Shown one piece after another: positions 23,435-34,433 of a stretch of DNA of 64,000 nt. The DNA lies in contig CANTFK010000024.1 of the NCBI GenBank assembly GCA_947646735.1, forward strand, positions 124,001 to 188,000, read 5' to 3'. Both the position numbers and the translations under genes were made by a program. The notes under the pieces are model-generated. The model was not told the origin of the DNA, ran no database searches, and saw only the letters and a program-made list of their open reading frames with translations. The stretch's first letter is position 1; the number at the start of each line of letters is the position of its first letter. The stretch is from Peronospora farinosa (lineage: Eukaryota; Oomycota; Peronosporomycetes; Peronosporales; Peronosporaceae).

Positions 23435-23891
23435 GTATTGGCAAGTAGAGGCCAGAGAGGATCCATTCGTTGATAAATGCCTAGCTTGGTTTGCATAGGA
23501 CGTAGTTGTTTCGCTTGGCGCCATCACGAGCCAAATTGAAAATACACGCCTATTTGCATTCATTACATGCCATTGTTTAAAAACGTAACATTACTATGGA
23601 ATCGAAACAACTTAACATTACTATGGAATCGAGAAAGCACATTACTAATAACTTAAGTTAATTTGGTAGCTTGCTACAATAACTCGCGCAAGTAATTATA
23701 AAATAAAATTATTCGTAGGAAGTATTTGACACTTATGCAATTATTTTAGCTGACACTTAATAAAACTTTTATTGTGACAATATCACAATAACAACTTTTC
23801 ATCATTAATTAAATTGGATATTAAAACGCCTCGCCTGTTTACGCTTGTTTGCGTCCATATTGGCCTTCCTGCTCCAAAGTTTTCTTCCTAA
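23435..23891. other. Intergenic, AT-rich
   Basis: 457 bases between the cellulose synthase stop and the Aurora kinase start; AT-rich, with a short direct repeat (AACATTACTATGGAATCGA near 23587 and 23613). No gene seen. Confidence 0.4.
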
Positions 23892-25103
23892 ATGCGACGA
23901 TTCGACGCCGATAAAGAGAATCGTGTGGTGCCCACGACCTCGATCCATTCGAAACGTACACTGCTATCAACATCTCGTCAGTTAAAACCCGGGACCTCCA
24001 CCGTTTCTGGTGCCATGAAGCACCAAATGAACGACTCTCGATATCCTCGTAAAGCGGGCGGAGAACGATCGACTGCGTCTCGACGGCCGTATAATGATGC
24101 ATCATCGTCTCAATTAAGCTCTTACCTTCACGATAAAAGCTCAAGTTATTACAAAGCCGTCACTACGTCGACCAAAAGCTCTGGACCTTTGACGAAATCT
24201 TCAACTCTATCAGGTCGAACAGCTGATACAAAAATCGACACGAAGACGACCGAGACGTTATCATTATCATCATCATCTTCATCCTCATCGTCTAGTAAAA
24301 AGACGTGGAAATTGAGTGACTTTGATATTGGTAAACCATTGGGCAAAGGCAAGTTTGGGAACGTTTACTTAGCTCGTGAAAAACAATCCAAGTACGTCGT
24401 TGCACTGAAAGTACTGAACAAACAACAGCTTATGAAGTCCAGTATGGAACATCAGCTTCGTCGTGAGATTGAAATCCAGTCGCATTTGCGTCACAAATCC
24501 ATCTTGAGACTATATGGCTACTTTTACGACAGCAAAAGGGTCTATCTCATTATTGAGTATGCGCCGCAGGGAGAGCTTTACAAGAAACTCACGCGAGCGG
24601 GGCGTTTTTCCGAGAAACAGTCAGCGTTGTACATTCAAGAGATGGCACGTGCTCTCATGTACATGCACAGTAAGCACGTGATCCATCGTGATATCAAGCC
24701 GGAAAATCTGCTCGTCGGCTTTAATGGCGAGCTTAAGATTGCAGATTTTGGGTGGTCCGTACACGCACCGTCTTCAAGACGGACGACGCTTTGTGGTACT
24801 CTGGATTACCTTCCACCTGAGATGATTGAAAACAAACCCCACGACGAGAACGTGGACGTTTGGACACTTGGTGTCCTCATGTATGAATTTCTAACAGGTG
24901 CACCTCCGTTCGAGACTGAAAACACCAAGGAGACGTACCGCCGCATTGCACATGTAGATCTCAAATTTCCAAGCTACATGACTTCCGATGCTCGAGATCT
25001 ATTGGTAAAGATTCTACGACACGACCCACAGCAGCGTATGCCGCTAGAGCGTATACTAGAGCATCCATGGATCGTGCAGCATTGCAAAAAGTCCAGCGCC
25101 TAG
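23892..25103 (+). CDS. Aurora-type serine/threonine kinase
   Basis: A single-exon 403-residue kinase of the mitotic Aurora family, which acts at centrosomes, kinetochores and the midzone. The N-terminal tail (1 to about 140) is low in complexity with a polyserine run. It carries a KEN box at residues 8-10, the usual APC/C-Cdh1 degradation signal. The kinase domain (about 145-400) has the Gly loop GKGKFGNV, the VALKVLNK lysine, HRDIKPEN (HRD at 265-267), ADFGWS (DFG at 285-287), and the Aurora-type activation segment [17 protein letters not shown]. The [20 protein letters not shown] start is strongly Aurora-like. Catalytic residues are all present, so it should be active. Confidence 0.93.
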   Translation: MRRFDADKENRVVPTTSIHSKRTLLSTSRQLKPGTSTVSGAMKHQMNDSRYPRKAGGERSTASRRPYNDASSSQLSSYLHDKSSSYYKAVTTSTKSSGPLTKSSTLSGRTADTKIDTKTTETLSLSSSSSSSSSSKKTWKLSDFDIGKPLGKGKFGNVYLAREKQSKYVVALKVLNKQQLMKSSMEHQLRREIEIQSHLRHKSILRLYGYFYDSKRVYLIIEYAPQGELYKKLTRAGRFSEKQSALYIQEMARALMYMHSKHVIHRDIKPENLLVGFNGELKIADFGWSVHAPSSRRTTLCGTLDYLPPEMIENKPHDENVDVWTLGVLMYEFLTGAPPFETENTKETYRRIAHVDLKFPSYMTSDARDLLVKILRHDPQQRMPLERILEHPWIVQHCKKSSA

Positions 25104-25176
25104 TGTACAGGTACAGTAGTGAGCGTAGTGTATTCCATGCACATTGCATTTTTGTCAAAAGGCAGCCAGTTTTTTT

Positions 25177-25647
25177 TTATTCCTGTGGTGTCTCCAGTGG
25201 CTTTTCAAAAGCTTTGGCCGCTTCTTGTGTCGTGTGTTTGACTACAGATATCTCTTGACGATGAACATGTGCGATCTTCTGATAGCTCTTTGGTAGCTCA
25301 AATTGCTGGACGAATCCATCAACCTGTTACAAATAATGTCACTTAGAATGAAGAACTCGAATAATGTCGGTCTATTTGTATACTACCAGCTTCATCACCT
25401 GCTCATCTAGTTCTTCTTTTTGCTTCCCAACAACTTTTTGGAACGATTCAAAGACATTGGAACGTTGGGCATCACTCTTAGTGGACTCAAGCATCTCTTG
25501 TTTAAGTTGACGAAGCTCCATAAGCTTCATTTGAACCTCATCATGAGCTTTACGACTGCGTTGGTAAGTTGCGTGATTTGTTTGACGGATAATATACGTC
25601 GAGTCCTCTACGATCTCACGAACCATACGCGATGTTTGACCACCCAT
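25177..25647 (-). CDS. Small coiled-coil protein, unknown function
   Basis: Two exons on the minus strand, 25387-25647 and 25177-25323, with a 63-nt GT-AG intron, give 135 residues. The first exon encodes a charged helical protein rich in Glu, Lys and Gln (EVQMKLMELRQLKQEM, QKVVGKQKEELDEQ), consistent with a coiled coil. No transmembrane segment or known motif was recognised. The start is 127 bases from the divergent LSM8 start. The intron removes the short VVYK-stop extension seen without splicing, and the downstream exon stays in frame to its stop. Confidence 0.65.
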
Positions 25648-25774
25648 GACGTCTGATGAACAGGTGTGAATAGATTATTCAAGTGTTGGGAATTGAAATG
25701 ATTGATGCATAATTATGTACACTACATGATTTTGAAATATATAGGAGTATTGCTATTCAATTGCTGGCGCTACT
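25648..25774. promoter_or_regulatory. Compact divergent promoter region
   Basis: Only 127 bases separate the start codons of the coiled-coil gene (minus) and LSM8 (plus), so the two must share this promoter interval. No individual element was identified. Confidence 0.5.
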
Positions 25775-26370
25775 ATGTCAGCGTATTTACAGGAAATGAT
25801 GGACCGTAAGTGCCGTAATACGCTGCAGATTACAATAGCGAGTAGCTATATGTAGAGAGAAGACAATGACGATTCTAATGGTGTTTTTGTTATGTGTAAT
25901 TGCTTGCTATTTGACACGTAGAGACCATTTCGGTTATCACGAATGACGGTCGGAATATCATCGTACGTGAAAAGTTCTTCCGCATTTTAAGCGCACAACA
26001 ACGCATTATCATGCATTAATACTGACACCCTTGTAAATGATATGGTTGGAATGATGTAGGGTGTGCTCAAGGGCTTTGACCAGTGTGTAAATGTGGTCTT
26101 AGACGAAAGTTTCGAGCGTGTTTTCTCGCTCAAGGAGCCCGTCGAGGCTGTAGAGCTTGGACTCTATATCATTCGTGGTGATAACATGTACGTACTGGCT
26201 GTGCTGATAAATGTAAAGGGTTCTACAGACGTCCGTATAAATTTAACTGGAGAATCATTGCTACCCGTGGCTCTGGCAGTTCAGTAATCGGTGGTGTGCC
26301 GAATAATATTCGAGAACAAGTGATTGATGACCAAACGCGTGCGGCACCGTTGAAACCACTGGCTCACTAA
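25775..26370 (+). CDS. LSM8: U6 snRNA-associated Sm-like protein LSM8
   Basis: Subunit of the nuclear LSM2-8 ring that binds the U6 snRNA 3' end for splicing. Four exons (25775-25805, 25922-25962, 26060-26187, 26280-26370) join in frame to 96 residues, the same length as human LSM8. Sm1 reads VITNDGRNIIGVLKGFDQ, followed by VNVVLDESFERVFS, and Sm2 reads LGLYIIRGDN; the tail ends APLKPLAH. The first exon is only 31 nt, and exons 1 and 2 are easily missed by ORF searches. Introns of 116, 97 and 92 nt have GT-AG ends. Confidence 0.95.
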
Positions 26371-26702
26371 CATTGGCCAGTAATTTACTCGGCACTTGGA
26401 TGCTCATATTTGTGCGTTGATTTAGTCACGATTCTTTGCTTTTTACCAAAAAAAAGAATTTGGTTTTGTCTATTTGGAGTGACTTTTCGCACAGATTACG
26501 GAAACTATTATTTGTCATGACAGAATAACATGAGAATTCTAGTCTTTAAAAGCTAAGGGAGAGATGTTTATTTGCAGAAAATTAAGATAAAAGAAGGTTT
26601 TGGGTTGAAATCTCACGATTTAGAAATATTTTTGTTTTTATGACCATCTTCGGCGTTTATTTTAGCTTTGACTCAGATTTTTTGTTTCCATTTTGATCAA
26701 AA
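26371..26702. other. Intergenic, AT-rich
   Basis: 332 bases between LSM8 and the COQ7-like gene. No gene or motif was recognised. Confidence 0.4.
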
Positions 26703-27092
26703 ATGCGCAAAATGATTGTCGTCCGCCCTTTCGTTCGCAGTGCGTCCACCGTCTACGTGCGACCCAATTGGCTAGAAAAGAATTGTGGTGACGTGCCCAT
26801 GTATCCGAAGGCACAGGATTCAAAAGCCAGTGAAATGCTGCGTGGTGGCCACGCCCTGCAGGTCGCGAGCGCCACGATGTTGCACGCGAAGGTCCTTATT
26901 ATTGCAAGATTTAATAATATAATTGGAGAAATAAAAGATGACAGGTTGTTGCAATACCTATCCCTTTGTTTACTAACATGAAATGATTGTTTATGTAATC
27001 AAGACATACCCCAGTAATCATTCTAAAAAGTACAAGGTGGGCGAAACACATGGTTTTTTTATTACCAGATGGAAAGTAATTTATTTTTGTAT

Positions 27093-27126
<34 letters not shown>

Positions 27127-27686
27127 CCGTAGGAATTGCAAGAGATTGAAAACAAGGCCGTGCAACGTATTGAAGAAGCTGTTTGGACAAAAGTTTTTCG
27201 GTTTCGTCCGAGTCTTGTACTTCCAGCTGTGGAACTCAGCAGTTTGGTTGTTGGTACGTCTTTTTGTCAGATGGTTTAGTGGTAAAATACTGATGTTTTG
27301 TGCTTATTCTGAGTCCAGGGAGTGTACTGGGTGTGCTGGGAGACAAAATTAGTACATCGTACTTACTGGGGGTAAAAATGGCAGTAAGCGACTATTATAA
27401 TGACCAGATCCGTGAAATTTACGCTACGAAACCTCAGATGGTCGAACTCAAAGAGGTTTGCAATTTGAAATGCTGAAATGACTTGTTTGTATTTTGTTAT
27501 AGTGGACTAATGAACAATTGTGTTGAACTATGAAAGTTATTCAAGGTGGCACGTGATAAGGAACAAGAGTATGTGGACGCGCACACGTCTGGCATTTTAA
27601 ACCCAAACGATGGCAATTCAGATCCCGTCGCGACATTTGCGAAGGCTTCTCTGAAGGTGCTGGTTCAAGCCGCTAAGTTTGTGTAA
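26703..27686 (+). CDS. COQ7-family (demethoxyubiquinone hydroxylase-like) protein with altered metal site
   Basis: Exons 26703-26891, 27133-27253, 27319-27455 and 27546-27686 join in frame to 195 residues. The N-terminus is basic and Ser/Val-rich, as in a mitochondrial presequence. The rest follows COQ7, the di-iron enzyme of ubiquinone synthesis, with a QEIEN...RFRPSLVLP block, a VVGSVLGVLGDK block, YYNDQIREI and RDKEQEYVDAH. In COQ7 the iron ligands lie in EKDH, VEES and ELEH segments. Here the histidine of the first is Asn, the Glu of the second is missing (GVKMAV), and the histidine of the third is Tyr. It may be a structural paralogue or a pseudoenzyme; a functional COQ7 would then lie elsewhere. 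Exon 1's donor (GTCCTT) is weak and could shift. Confidence 0.75.
27095..27125. repeat. AT dinucleotide microsatellite
   Basis: About 15 uninterrupted AT units within the first intron of the COQ7-like gene, just upstream of its acceptor. Confidence 0.95.
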
Positions 27687-27769
27687 GACTTGTAGTGTTG
27701 CTCGTTGAAACAGGTGCTTACTCCCGTTGATCAATCTAATGCAATGAAGCTGACAACTCTGAGACTTTC

Positions 27770-28105
27770 TTATGAGTAGAAAGATAATGTTCTTTTTGTT
27801 TTCCTAGCTCGCACATCCTGCTCATTCGATAGATTGAACAATAGGACGTATTCCCGATCAGCACGGAAGAACAGCAGGTGCAGCAGGTATTTAGTTTCAT
27901 ACGAGAGAGAGCATCCGCCAGGTTCGTTCGTTTCTTGTCGGTCGCAATGTTTTTTTCTCAATAGCGTGAAGTATTGCTTGTAGGACCTAAAGATAGTGCT
28001 TTTCTGTCGTCGTAGTCCCAGTTTCAGTCGCAGATTGTTATATACTGCATCTACTTCCTGAGCCGGTGATGCGTCGAGGCTATGCTTGGAGCTTAAAGAC
28101 GGCAA
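27770..28105 (-). CDS. Uncertain short ORF (possible exon)
   Basis: A 111-codon open frame on the minus strand, directly downstream of the large gene at 28216-30510. It has basic stretches and no known motif. It could be a further exon of that gene or chance. A splice linking the two was not established. Confidence 0.25.
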   Translation of the reverse strand: MPSLSSKHSLDASPAQEVDAVYNNLRLKLGLRRQKSTIFRSYKQYFTLLRKKHCDRQETNEPGGCSLSYETKYLLHLLFFRADREYVLLFNLSNEQDVRARKTKRTLSFYS

Positions 28106-28215
28106 ATTGCGACTGATGGAATAGATGGCGTCACTTCAAAGGTGCTTTATGTATTCGTTATTGCCCTTCAAGCGGGGTCTTATTTTCTATAGAAATGCAA
28201 CAGGCGGTGAATGGA

Positions 28216-30510
28216 CTATAGCCGCTGAAGTCCTCGCTGCTTGTGTGAACGCTGATTTGTGGCTTTCGACGGGACTTCGCCGCTCCAGTACTTGCGTTTG
28301 ACACGATCCACCGTTCGCGTTGAAAAGAGCTCAAAGAAGGTCGAGGCTGTGTTGGCAATACAGGAATAGTCAGGACCGTCAATACTGCGTGTGTAGATGA
28401 AGATGCGGAAGCAAAATGGAAACGTCTGAGCTGGGGCTGAGCGTGTCGCCTTGCGCTTCTTCTTTAACATGGGCTGTACCTTCCATACATCGGGCAAGAA
28501 GAACCAAGTGCTCCGGATAAAGCCGTTCTGCGCATGAGCAAGACTTCCTGAAAGTCCCGATGTTGATTTGGGTGAGTCAAAAGCTTCCGTGGACGGGTCA
28601 TGAGGTGATTTTGGCAGCAATACACGACGCTCTTCCATTTCCACAGCCTGAAAACATGTGAACTGAAATTGTTCAAAGAGTGCAGCATTCGGGAACGACG
28701 GAGGTGCGCTCAGGTCTTCCAGAAGATTTGTGGATTCTTGTTGGGGGACCCGCTCGAAACGACCAAGAACAAATATTTCACGCGCACTACTACCTCCACA
28801 GGGAACGCCCATACCGCTCTCACGTTTCATCTGCTGTGTCGATGTTGCTGGCAAGAACTCGGAAGCTTTTGTGAATGCGTGACAATACACAGGTCCTCGG
28901 CACACACCGACACTCGAGTGCTTACGATTGTTCATCTTCATCGAGTAGAAATCGTGGTGCTCCGGGCATGACGGAAAACACTGCAGGTTTTTCCGTCCAT
29001 TCTTCCAGTAACAGTTGTTTAATGCTGTCAGTAGCTGAATTTTTGAAGACTGGTTTAAGGCCACAGGACTCGTCGTCGGAACCGCCATTACCTCTTCAGT
29101 CATTAAGTTTCCTGTCTCTAGCACGGCTTCTGAAGTGCTTACGCGGACGTCATGTTGGTCAAGTGTTGACGATTGCAGTAGGCGTCTAATCGTATGCCCC
29201 TCTTCGGCACCACGCAGCGATTCCGATGCACTCGATCGGTAATTTCCGTGATCATTTGCGTTGATGCGGACTCCTGAACTCTCAAGTTCATCAGCGAGTG
29301 GGCGTGCTGTTAAAGGGGTCGAGTGGTGGCGAACCTGATTTGTCGTCCAATTATTGGTTGCGGTAAAAGTTTCTTCAGGACTTTGAACTGGTCGATAGAG
29401 GGGTGATGATGTCGATACGCTTGAAAGCAGTGGGTGGCGTTGGTACGATGGTGCATAGGTCTGGTGCAAAGTTGATATCGTACGGCTAGTTGTGTTGGGT
29501 GTGCTCTCAAAGTAAGGGTATCCGTTTGACGCAGTTTGGCTCGATGATGCATTGAAGAAGGGCGGCTGACTATGCTGTTGGTGATAGTACTGGTTGTCGT
29601 AAATGTCTGCGGAAGCTCCAGTCCAGGTGTTTATGCCTTCGAAAAGTAATTCTGAAGGTTCCATACTGTGCGGAAGCCACGGAGCAAAACTTTCCATTTG
29701 TACAGGAGAGGCAGCATCAGATGGGCAAGATACGACATCGCCAGGTAGTTTTCCAATAGTGACCGGAAAGTCCGCACCTCCTGAATGGAAGCTTGGAGTA
29801 CATGTGTTGCCTCTTAATGTGGTACTGTTTTCCGTCGTTCCTGTACTTACCGCCTGTGTACGAGAAGTAAGTCCCCCGAATGCGGGTAAGGAAAACGCAT
29901 TGCCAGTTCCTGAATCTGTCTTGCCGCTCATGAACCAACTGGTGCCCGGATACGGCATTGAAATGACTGGCAAATCGTGATCTTCGCTCTCCAGTGCAAG
30001 ATTGTTCATCGGCTCATTGAGGTGGTTGAGAGGAGAAGATACAGTCGCAGACCCCAAAGGCATCCCTCCATTGGCGTACTCGCCTTCCAAGTATGTATCA
30101 TCAAAGGAGTTTGACGAGATCATGTTCCAATCTGAATGATTGTAAGCTTCGCTTCCATTACTGCTAACAGGAATAGTCAACGGACCACTCAATTCAGAAC
30201 TTTGAAATCCCGACGACAAAGATGTGACAGAGTTGGACCCCTGAAGCGCCGAGGATAAAGGAATCGGGAGCTCACTGGATGCACTAGTGGTCTGCGTGCC
30301 TTCCAAACGAAAGTCTTCACGCCTGAAGCTTGGCCACTTGCCCTCACCTGAAATCGAGCATCGCAGCTTTAGGTCTGCGTTGTTGTCTCTATCTTTGTCG
30401 GCAAGCCTTCGCGGACTCGACATTGCGTTGTCTAGTGCATGACCACCGAAAATTTGAAGTTGGAGTGTTGATGAGAAAGTCATTGAGCCGAGTTCACCGG
30501 AGTTTGTCAA
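28216..30510 (-). CDS. Large Ser/Thr-rich protein, unrecognised
   Basis: An intact 764-codon ORF. Residues 1 to about 500 are low in complexity and rich in Ser, Thr, Asn and Pro, probably disordered. From about 500 the composition changes. A Cys/His-containing stretch (CFPSCPEHHDF, CRGPVYCHAF) is followed by segments such as EIFVLGRFERVP, a WFFLPDVWKVQPMLKKKRK block with a nuclear-localisation-like basic run, and FPFCFRIFIYTR. I do not recognise the family; the layout (disordered N-terminus, compact C-terminus, basic patch) would fit a nuclear regulatory protein, which is inference. A second in-frame Met lies nine codons inside. Confidence 0.75.
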   Translation of the reverse strand: MTNSGELGSMTFSSTLQLQIFGGHALDNAMSSPRRLADKDRDNNADLKLRCSISGEGKWPSFRREDFRLEGTQTTSASSELPIPLSSALQGSNSVTSLSSGFQSSELSGPLTIPVSSNGSEAYNHSDWNMISSNSFDDTYLEGEYANGGMPLGSATVSSPLNHLNEPMNNLALESEDHDLPVISMPYPGTSWFMSGKTDSGTGNAFSLPAFGGLTSRTQAVSTGTTENSTTLRGNTCTPSFHSGGADFPVTIGKLPGDVVSCPSDAASPVQMESFAPWLPHSMEPSELLFEGINTWTGASADIYDNQYYHQQHSQPPFFNASSSQTASNGYPYFESTPNTTSRTISTLHQTYAPSYQRHPLLSSVSTSSPLYRPVQSPEETFTATNNWTTNQVRHHSTPLTARPLADELESSGVRINANDHGNYRSSASESLRGAEEGHTIRRLLQSSTLDQHDVRVSTSEAVLETGNLMTEEVMAVPTTSPVALNQSSKIQLLTALNNCYWKNGRKNLQCFPSCPEHHDFYSMKMNNRKHSSVGVCRGPVYCHAFTKASEFLPATSTQQMKRESGMGVPCGGSSAREIFVLGRFERVPQQESTNLLEDLSAPPSFPNAALFEQFQFTCFQAVEMEERRVLLPKSPHDPSTEAFDSPKSTSGLSGSLAHAQNGFIRSTWFFLPDVWKVQPMLKKKRKATRSAPAQTFPFCFRIFIYTRSIDGPDYSCIANTASTFFELFSTRTVDRVKRKYWSGEVPSKATNQRSHKQRGLQRL

Positions 30511-32332
30511 ATCAAAGGTCTCCTCTCAGGACGTAAGTGCTATTTAACGCGAAGTTACAAGGTGACTTAGAGCCGCTGTGAAACTTCATAAATGTGGTCG
30601 GAATTGGGATCGAGCACGCTATCGGGTGGCTCTCTCTTGGCCTGAGTACGCGAGCAGGCGATGCTTAATGTTCTATGTTTTTCCTTCTAGTTTGGGTATT
30701 TTACGAGTTTCTGCTGGGCTATGGAGCATACCTGGACGGTAAATTATGGCAGATTTTTTCTGCGGTTTTGTTGAAGCTACCGAGATGCACTTTAATGCGA
30801 ATAAGTGAAGTCCCAAGGAGGTTTTATAGCCAGGCGACGTGCTCTGACGTGCTTTCGTTTGTCCGGTTTATCAGGCTTTACTACGAGCGAATGATTATTG
30901 AAACTTTGACGAACTTGGTTGACCGTCGCGCCCCTATACGGGACGAGGTCTAAACAGCGGAACAAAGTTATTGCAGTACGAGTTGAACGTCCAAAGAACC
31001 GTGATACTGATAACGAAAGCGTGTCATTTTTTTATCTCGAGCCGCATCTGGAGCCAACAGGTTCTACTGAACGCACAGTCGGTGGCGCCACAAACTCGGT
31101 GTCAGATGGTTCGAAGCAGTCTGATTCACAACAACCTGCTTCTCAAAATTGGAGCGCGTGATTGTCATTAACGTGCGAGTTATCGGTTAACCTGAACAAC
31201 ATTACCGCGCTTCGATGCAACTGCGACCTGATTCCTGGGACCGGGTTTGAAAAAAATCACGCAAGTAAACAACTGGTGATCTGAGACTTGACGCGAATCC
31301 AGCACTCCTGACTACTCAAAAGAGTATATGTGGAAAGATTCTTATCTGTGTGCAAGTTCCAAGTCATTACAGGAATTCTGAGCTGAGTTTGCAATTGATT
31401 CAACATCATCTTGCAATGGTCATCACTTGTGGTAGCAACACCGACTTGAAATCGATGCAAGTTCATTTGAAAGTGGATCTCCAGTGTCTTTAAAACGTGA
31501 AGGTTCGTAATAGCCAGGACGTGTGTTGTCTACATTGCACTAAACTTCGATTGTTAGACGTTGTCATGTTCTATATATGCACTCACCGAATTTAGTTTAC
31601 GAAAGGACCACGATTAGCACAATGGTAGAAGATTTTTAATTTTATACAAATCGCCCTACTCAAATATTTTGACAAAAAATATGAATACATTTACTATCGT
31701 TTTTTCGATAATAAAAAATAAAGACTAGACGATCATTTTTATTTAAAAAAAAAATTAAAGCTCAAAAGTATAGAGAGGAAGTAGTTCAAACTAAAGGAAA
31801 GCGATCAACAAAAAGCGTCCCATTACTTTTGAACAAGGGACCGCGTGGCTTTGTTACGGTTGCATTTGATAGTGTCGAGACTTGTTTAATTGCCTGGTCG
31901 CTGCTTACGTTTTGTATCGTGTCCCACATTTTTGTCAGTGGTGACTATTTCTCTGCGAGTCATGGTGGTCAATCCAACTTCAAGGCCGTTATGTCACTAA
32001 GTGTGACTAATTGTCCGTCTAAATAATGTACTAAAATGTTTCAATAAAATTCGATTCGTCACGTTCATGATGTCCGTGAGCCTTTGTATCAAATAGCTGT
32101 TAAATTTAACAAAATTGGCTTTTTAAGATAGAATCGGGTGTATATAACAGTTTTAGCGTTGATATGTCATAATGTATTTATTTGAAACCTTTCCGTTTTC
32201 ATTCATAACAAAGCTAAAAAAACGTTGCAGTAATATATTACCACTTATAATATACTAATAAACACACAATTGTAAATCCTAAAATCCTTATTTATTACTA
32301 CCGGTAGAAAAGTAGTAGAAATTATCCATAAC
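30511..32332. other. Intergenic region with small ORFs
   Basis: Contains short plus-strand ORFs at 30675-30953 and 30919-31161 and a minus ORF at 31257-31466, none with recognisable family features. It becomes very AT-rich from about 31620. Nothing further can be supported. Confidence 0.35.
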
Positions 32333-34231
32333 ATGACCGCTAATCGACCACGCAGCGCTCAGGGCTGCATGCACGAGGGCAACGACTTCTTGGTAGAGGA
32401 CTTGCTAGCACTTAAACAACGTGTCCGTGAGTCATCTCATTTGGCCTCTAATTACAGACGCGCCATCGCTTCCGTTCGCGCACATCCGACGCCTCTACGC
32501 AGCGCCCGAGAGGCCAAACAGCTCAAGAATATCGGCAATTATCTGGCGAATAAAATCCATAGTATTCTAATAAAAAGAGGTTTATTGCCAGTAGAACAAG
32601 CAGTCGCATCTAATGCACCACTTCTGACGGAAGTAACACACGTAGAAGCTGAGATATCGACCCATAAGTCGGCATTAGGGACACCAGAACGTCCAATAAG
32701 GGAATATATCCCGGCTTATCGTAAACGTAAGGGGATTTTTCCGTTAAAATAGGGTTATGGTGCTGACGCTAAATTAGAGGTATCTATCTAATCGTATACT
32801 GCAGAGCCATGGTACGTGCTATTAGCGTTGCAAGAAGCCCAAGCGGTGGATAAAGATACAGCCATATCGAGTGACTCGTTGCTACAGATGATGCTGGCGG
32901 CTGGGGTGAGGTGGTTTTGTTACTGTCATATAAAGTTACTTACTCTTGTGTACTAATTCTTGATATAGTATCAAGGTAATCGAAGTAAATTACGGACGTG
33001 TTTAGCGTCACTTAATGGAACGCACGAGGTGATAAAGAGGTCGGATATCGGCTATTACTATCTGACGGACAACGGTCAACGTAGTGCAGAATTGTGTCCA
33101 GGATCACTGACCGGATTATCTTCAAAAAATACTGCTACTCCTGCTACAGATACTTTATGTTTTACGTCGGACAATAGCTCGAGACAGCAGACTTTGGCAC
33201 GTGAAGCTGTCCGACGATCTTCATCAAGTCTTAATTCGACGTATATTGAAGTGGAGGACTCGGACTCGGATGCTGAGGTTGTGAGTGAAGAAGTACCGGA
33301 ACCAGAGCCGGAAAGAGTTAACAGGAGCTGTATTATTCCTGAAGACTTCATTCACGAGACAGACTCGTGGGAGTTGGTGCTACTGTTGGATCATCGTGAG
33401 ATCATTGAACGACGCAATCCGCGCATTCTAGAGAGAAAGTTGCTAGAGCAAAACGTGAACTGCGAGGTGCGTGCACTTGGAGTTGGTGATGTGCAATGGA
33501 TAGCTCGCCGACATCGCATTGGCGAAGAAACACAGGAATTCATGATGAACGTTATCGTCGAGCGAAAAGAAGTTCACGATTTGTCGGGCAGTATCATTGA
33601 CCGTCGCTTCTTTGAGCAGAAATTACGCCTAGCAACCGTGCGTGAGAATTGTGGTGACGTGCGTGTCATTTATCTTGTTGAAGGCTCTCTGTCACAGATA
33701 ACTACCGTCCGCACGAGTGGTCTTGATACGGCAATGGGTCGAACCCAGGTCCAAAACAACTTTTTTGTTCAGCAGTGCCAGAACGCGGATGAGACCGTGA
33801 CGTTCCTCGCTCGTGTATACGCACGTCTACTTGCCAAATTCCCTCCGAACCCGAGGATTGTCAAGCCTGCTTGCTCGCACCTGCTATCCCAAGGGAGATA
33901 CAACGCGGATGACTTTGCACGAACATTTTGTCTGCCACCGCAGACCTTCATCCCGTTTAACTCTCGGTTTCGAAAGAAACCTCAGCTTACCGTGCGTGAA
34001 ATTTTTCAGCAAATGCTCTTGCAAGTGCCCGGACTGAGTGCTGCCAAGACCGTGGATCTGTCAGCGAAGTACCAGAACTTTCACGAGTTGGAAAGTGCTT
34101 TACGTAAACGTGGCCGAAATAGTGAGGTCGAACACGTTCGTTGTGGGAAAAACCAGCGTCGTCTCGGTTCCAAGGCACACCAGTACCTTTGCGAGTTGTT
34201 GACTGCTAGTGAATACACGGACAATATGTGA
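32333..34231 (+). CDS. MUS81: MUS81 structure-specific endonuclease
   Basis: XPF-family nuclease that, with EME1, cuts branched DNA during recombination and replication fork repair. Exons 32333-32726, 32805-32905 and 32969-34231 join in frame to 585 residues. An N-terminal helix-hairpin-helix region (NIGNYLANKI) precedes the PAYRK link and a winged-helix-like segment (PWYVLLALQEAQ). After a Ser/Glu-rich linker comes the nuclease domain with LLLDHRE, and the catalytic signature ERK (363-365) in IVERKEVHDLSGSIIDRRF. A C-terminal HhH2 region (LLQVPGLSAAKTVDL) follows. Length is close to animal MUS81 (551 in human). The first exon reads past its donor to a stop if unspliced. Confidence 0.93.
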
Positions 34232-34433
34232 TTGTCGAGTCGATTCCATCGTGTCAAGTTTTCGTTTTCACAGCCAGACGTGGTGGCATGTACAAACGAC
34301 CCTACAAGTTCGCATGCACAGAGGTGGTTGATTGGTATTATAAAAGGTGGGGGATAAATAACGCCTTCCCACGTTTTTAAACCCATGTTGTTCATAATAT
34401 AAAAAAACGTTTAGTACGTACGTCATCCCGATA

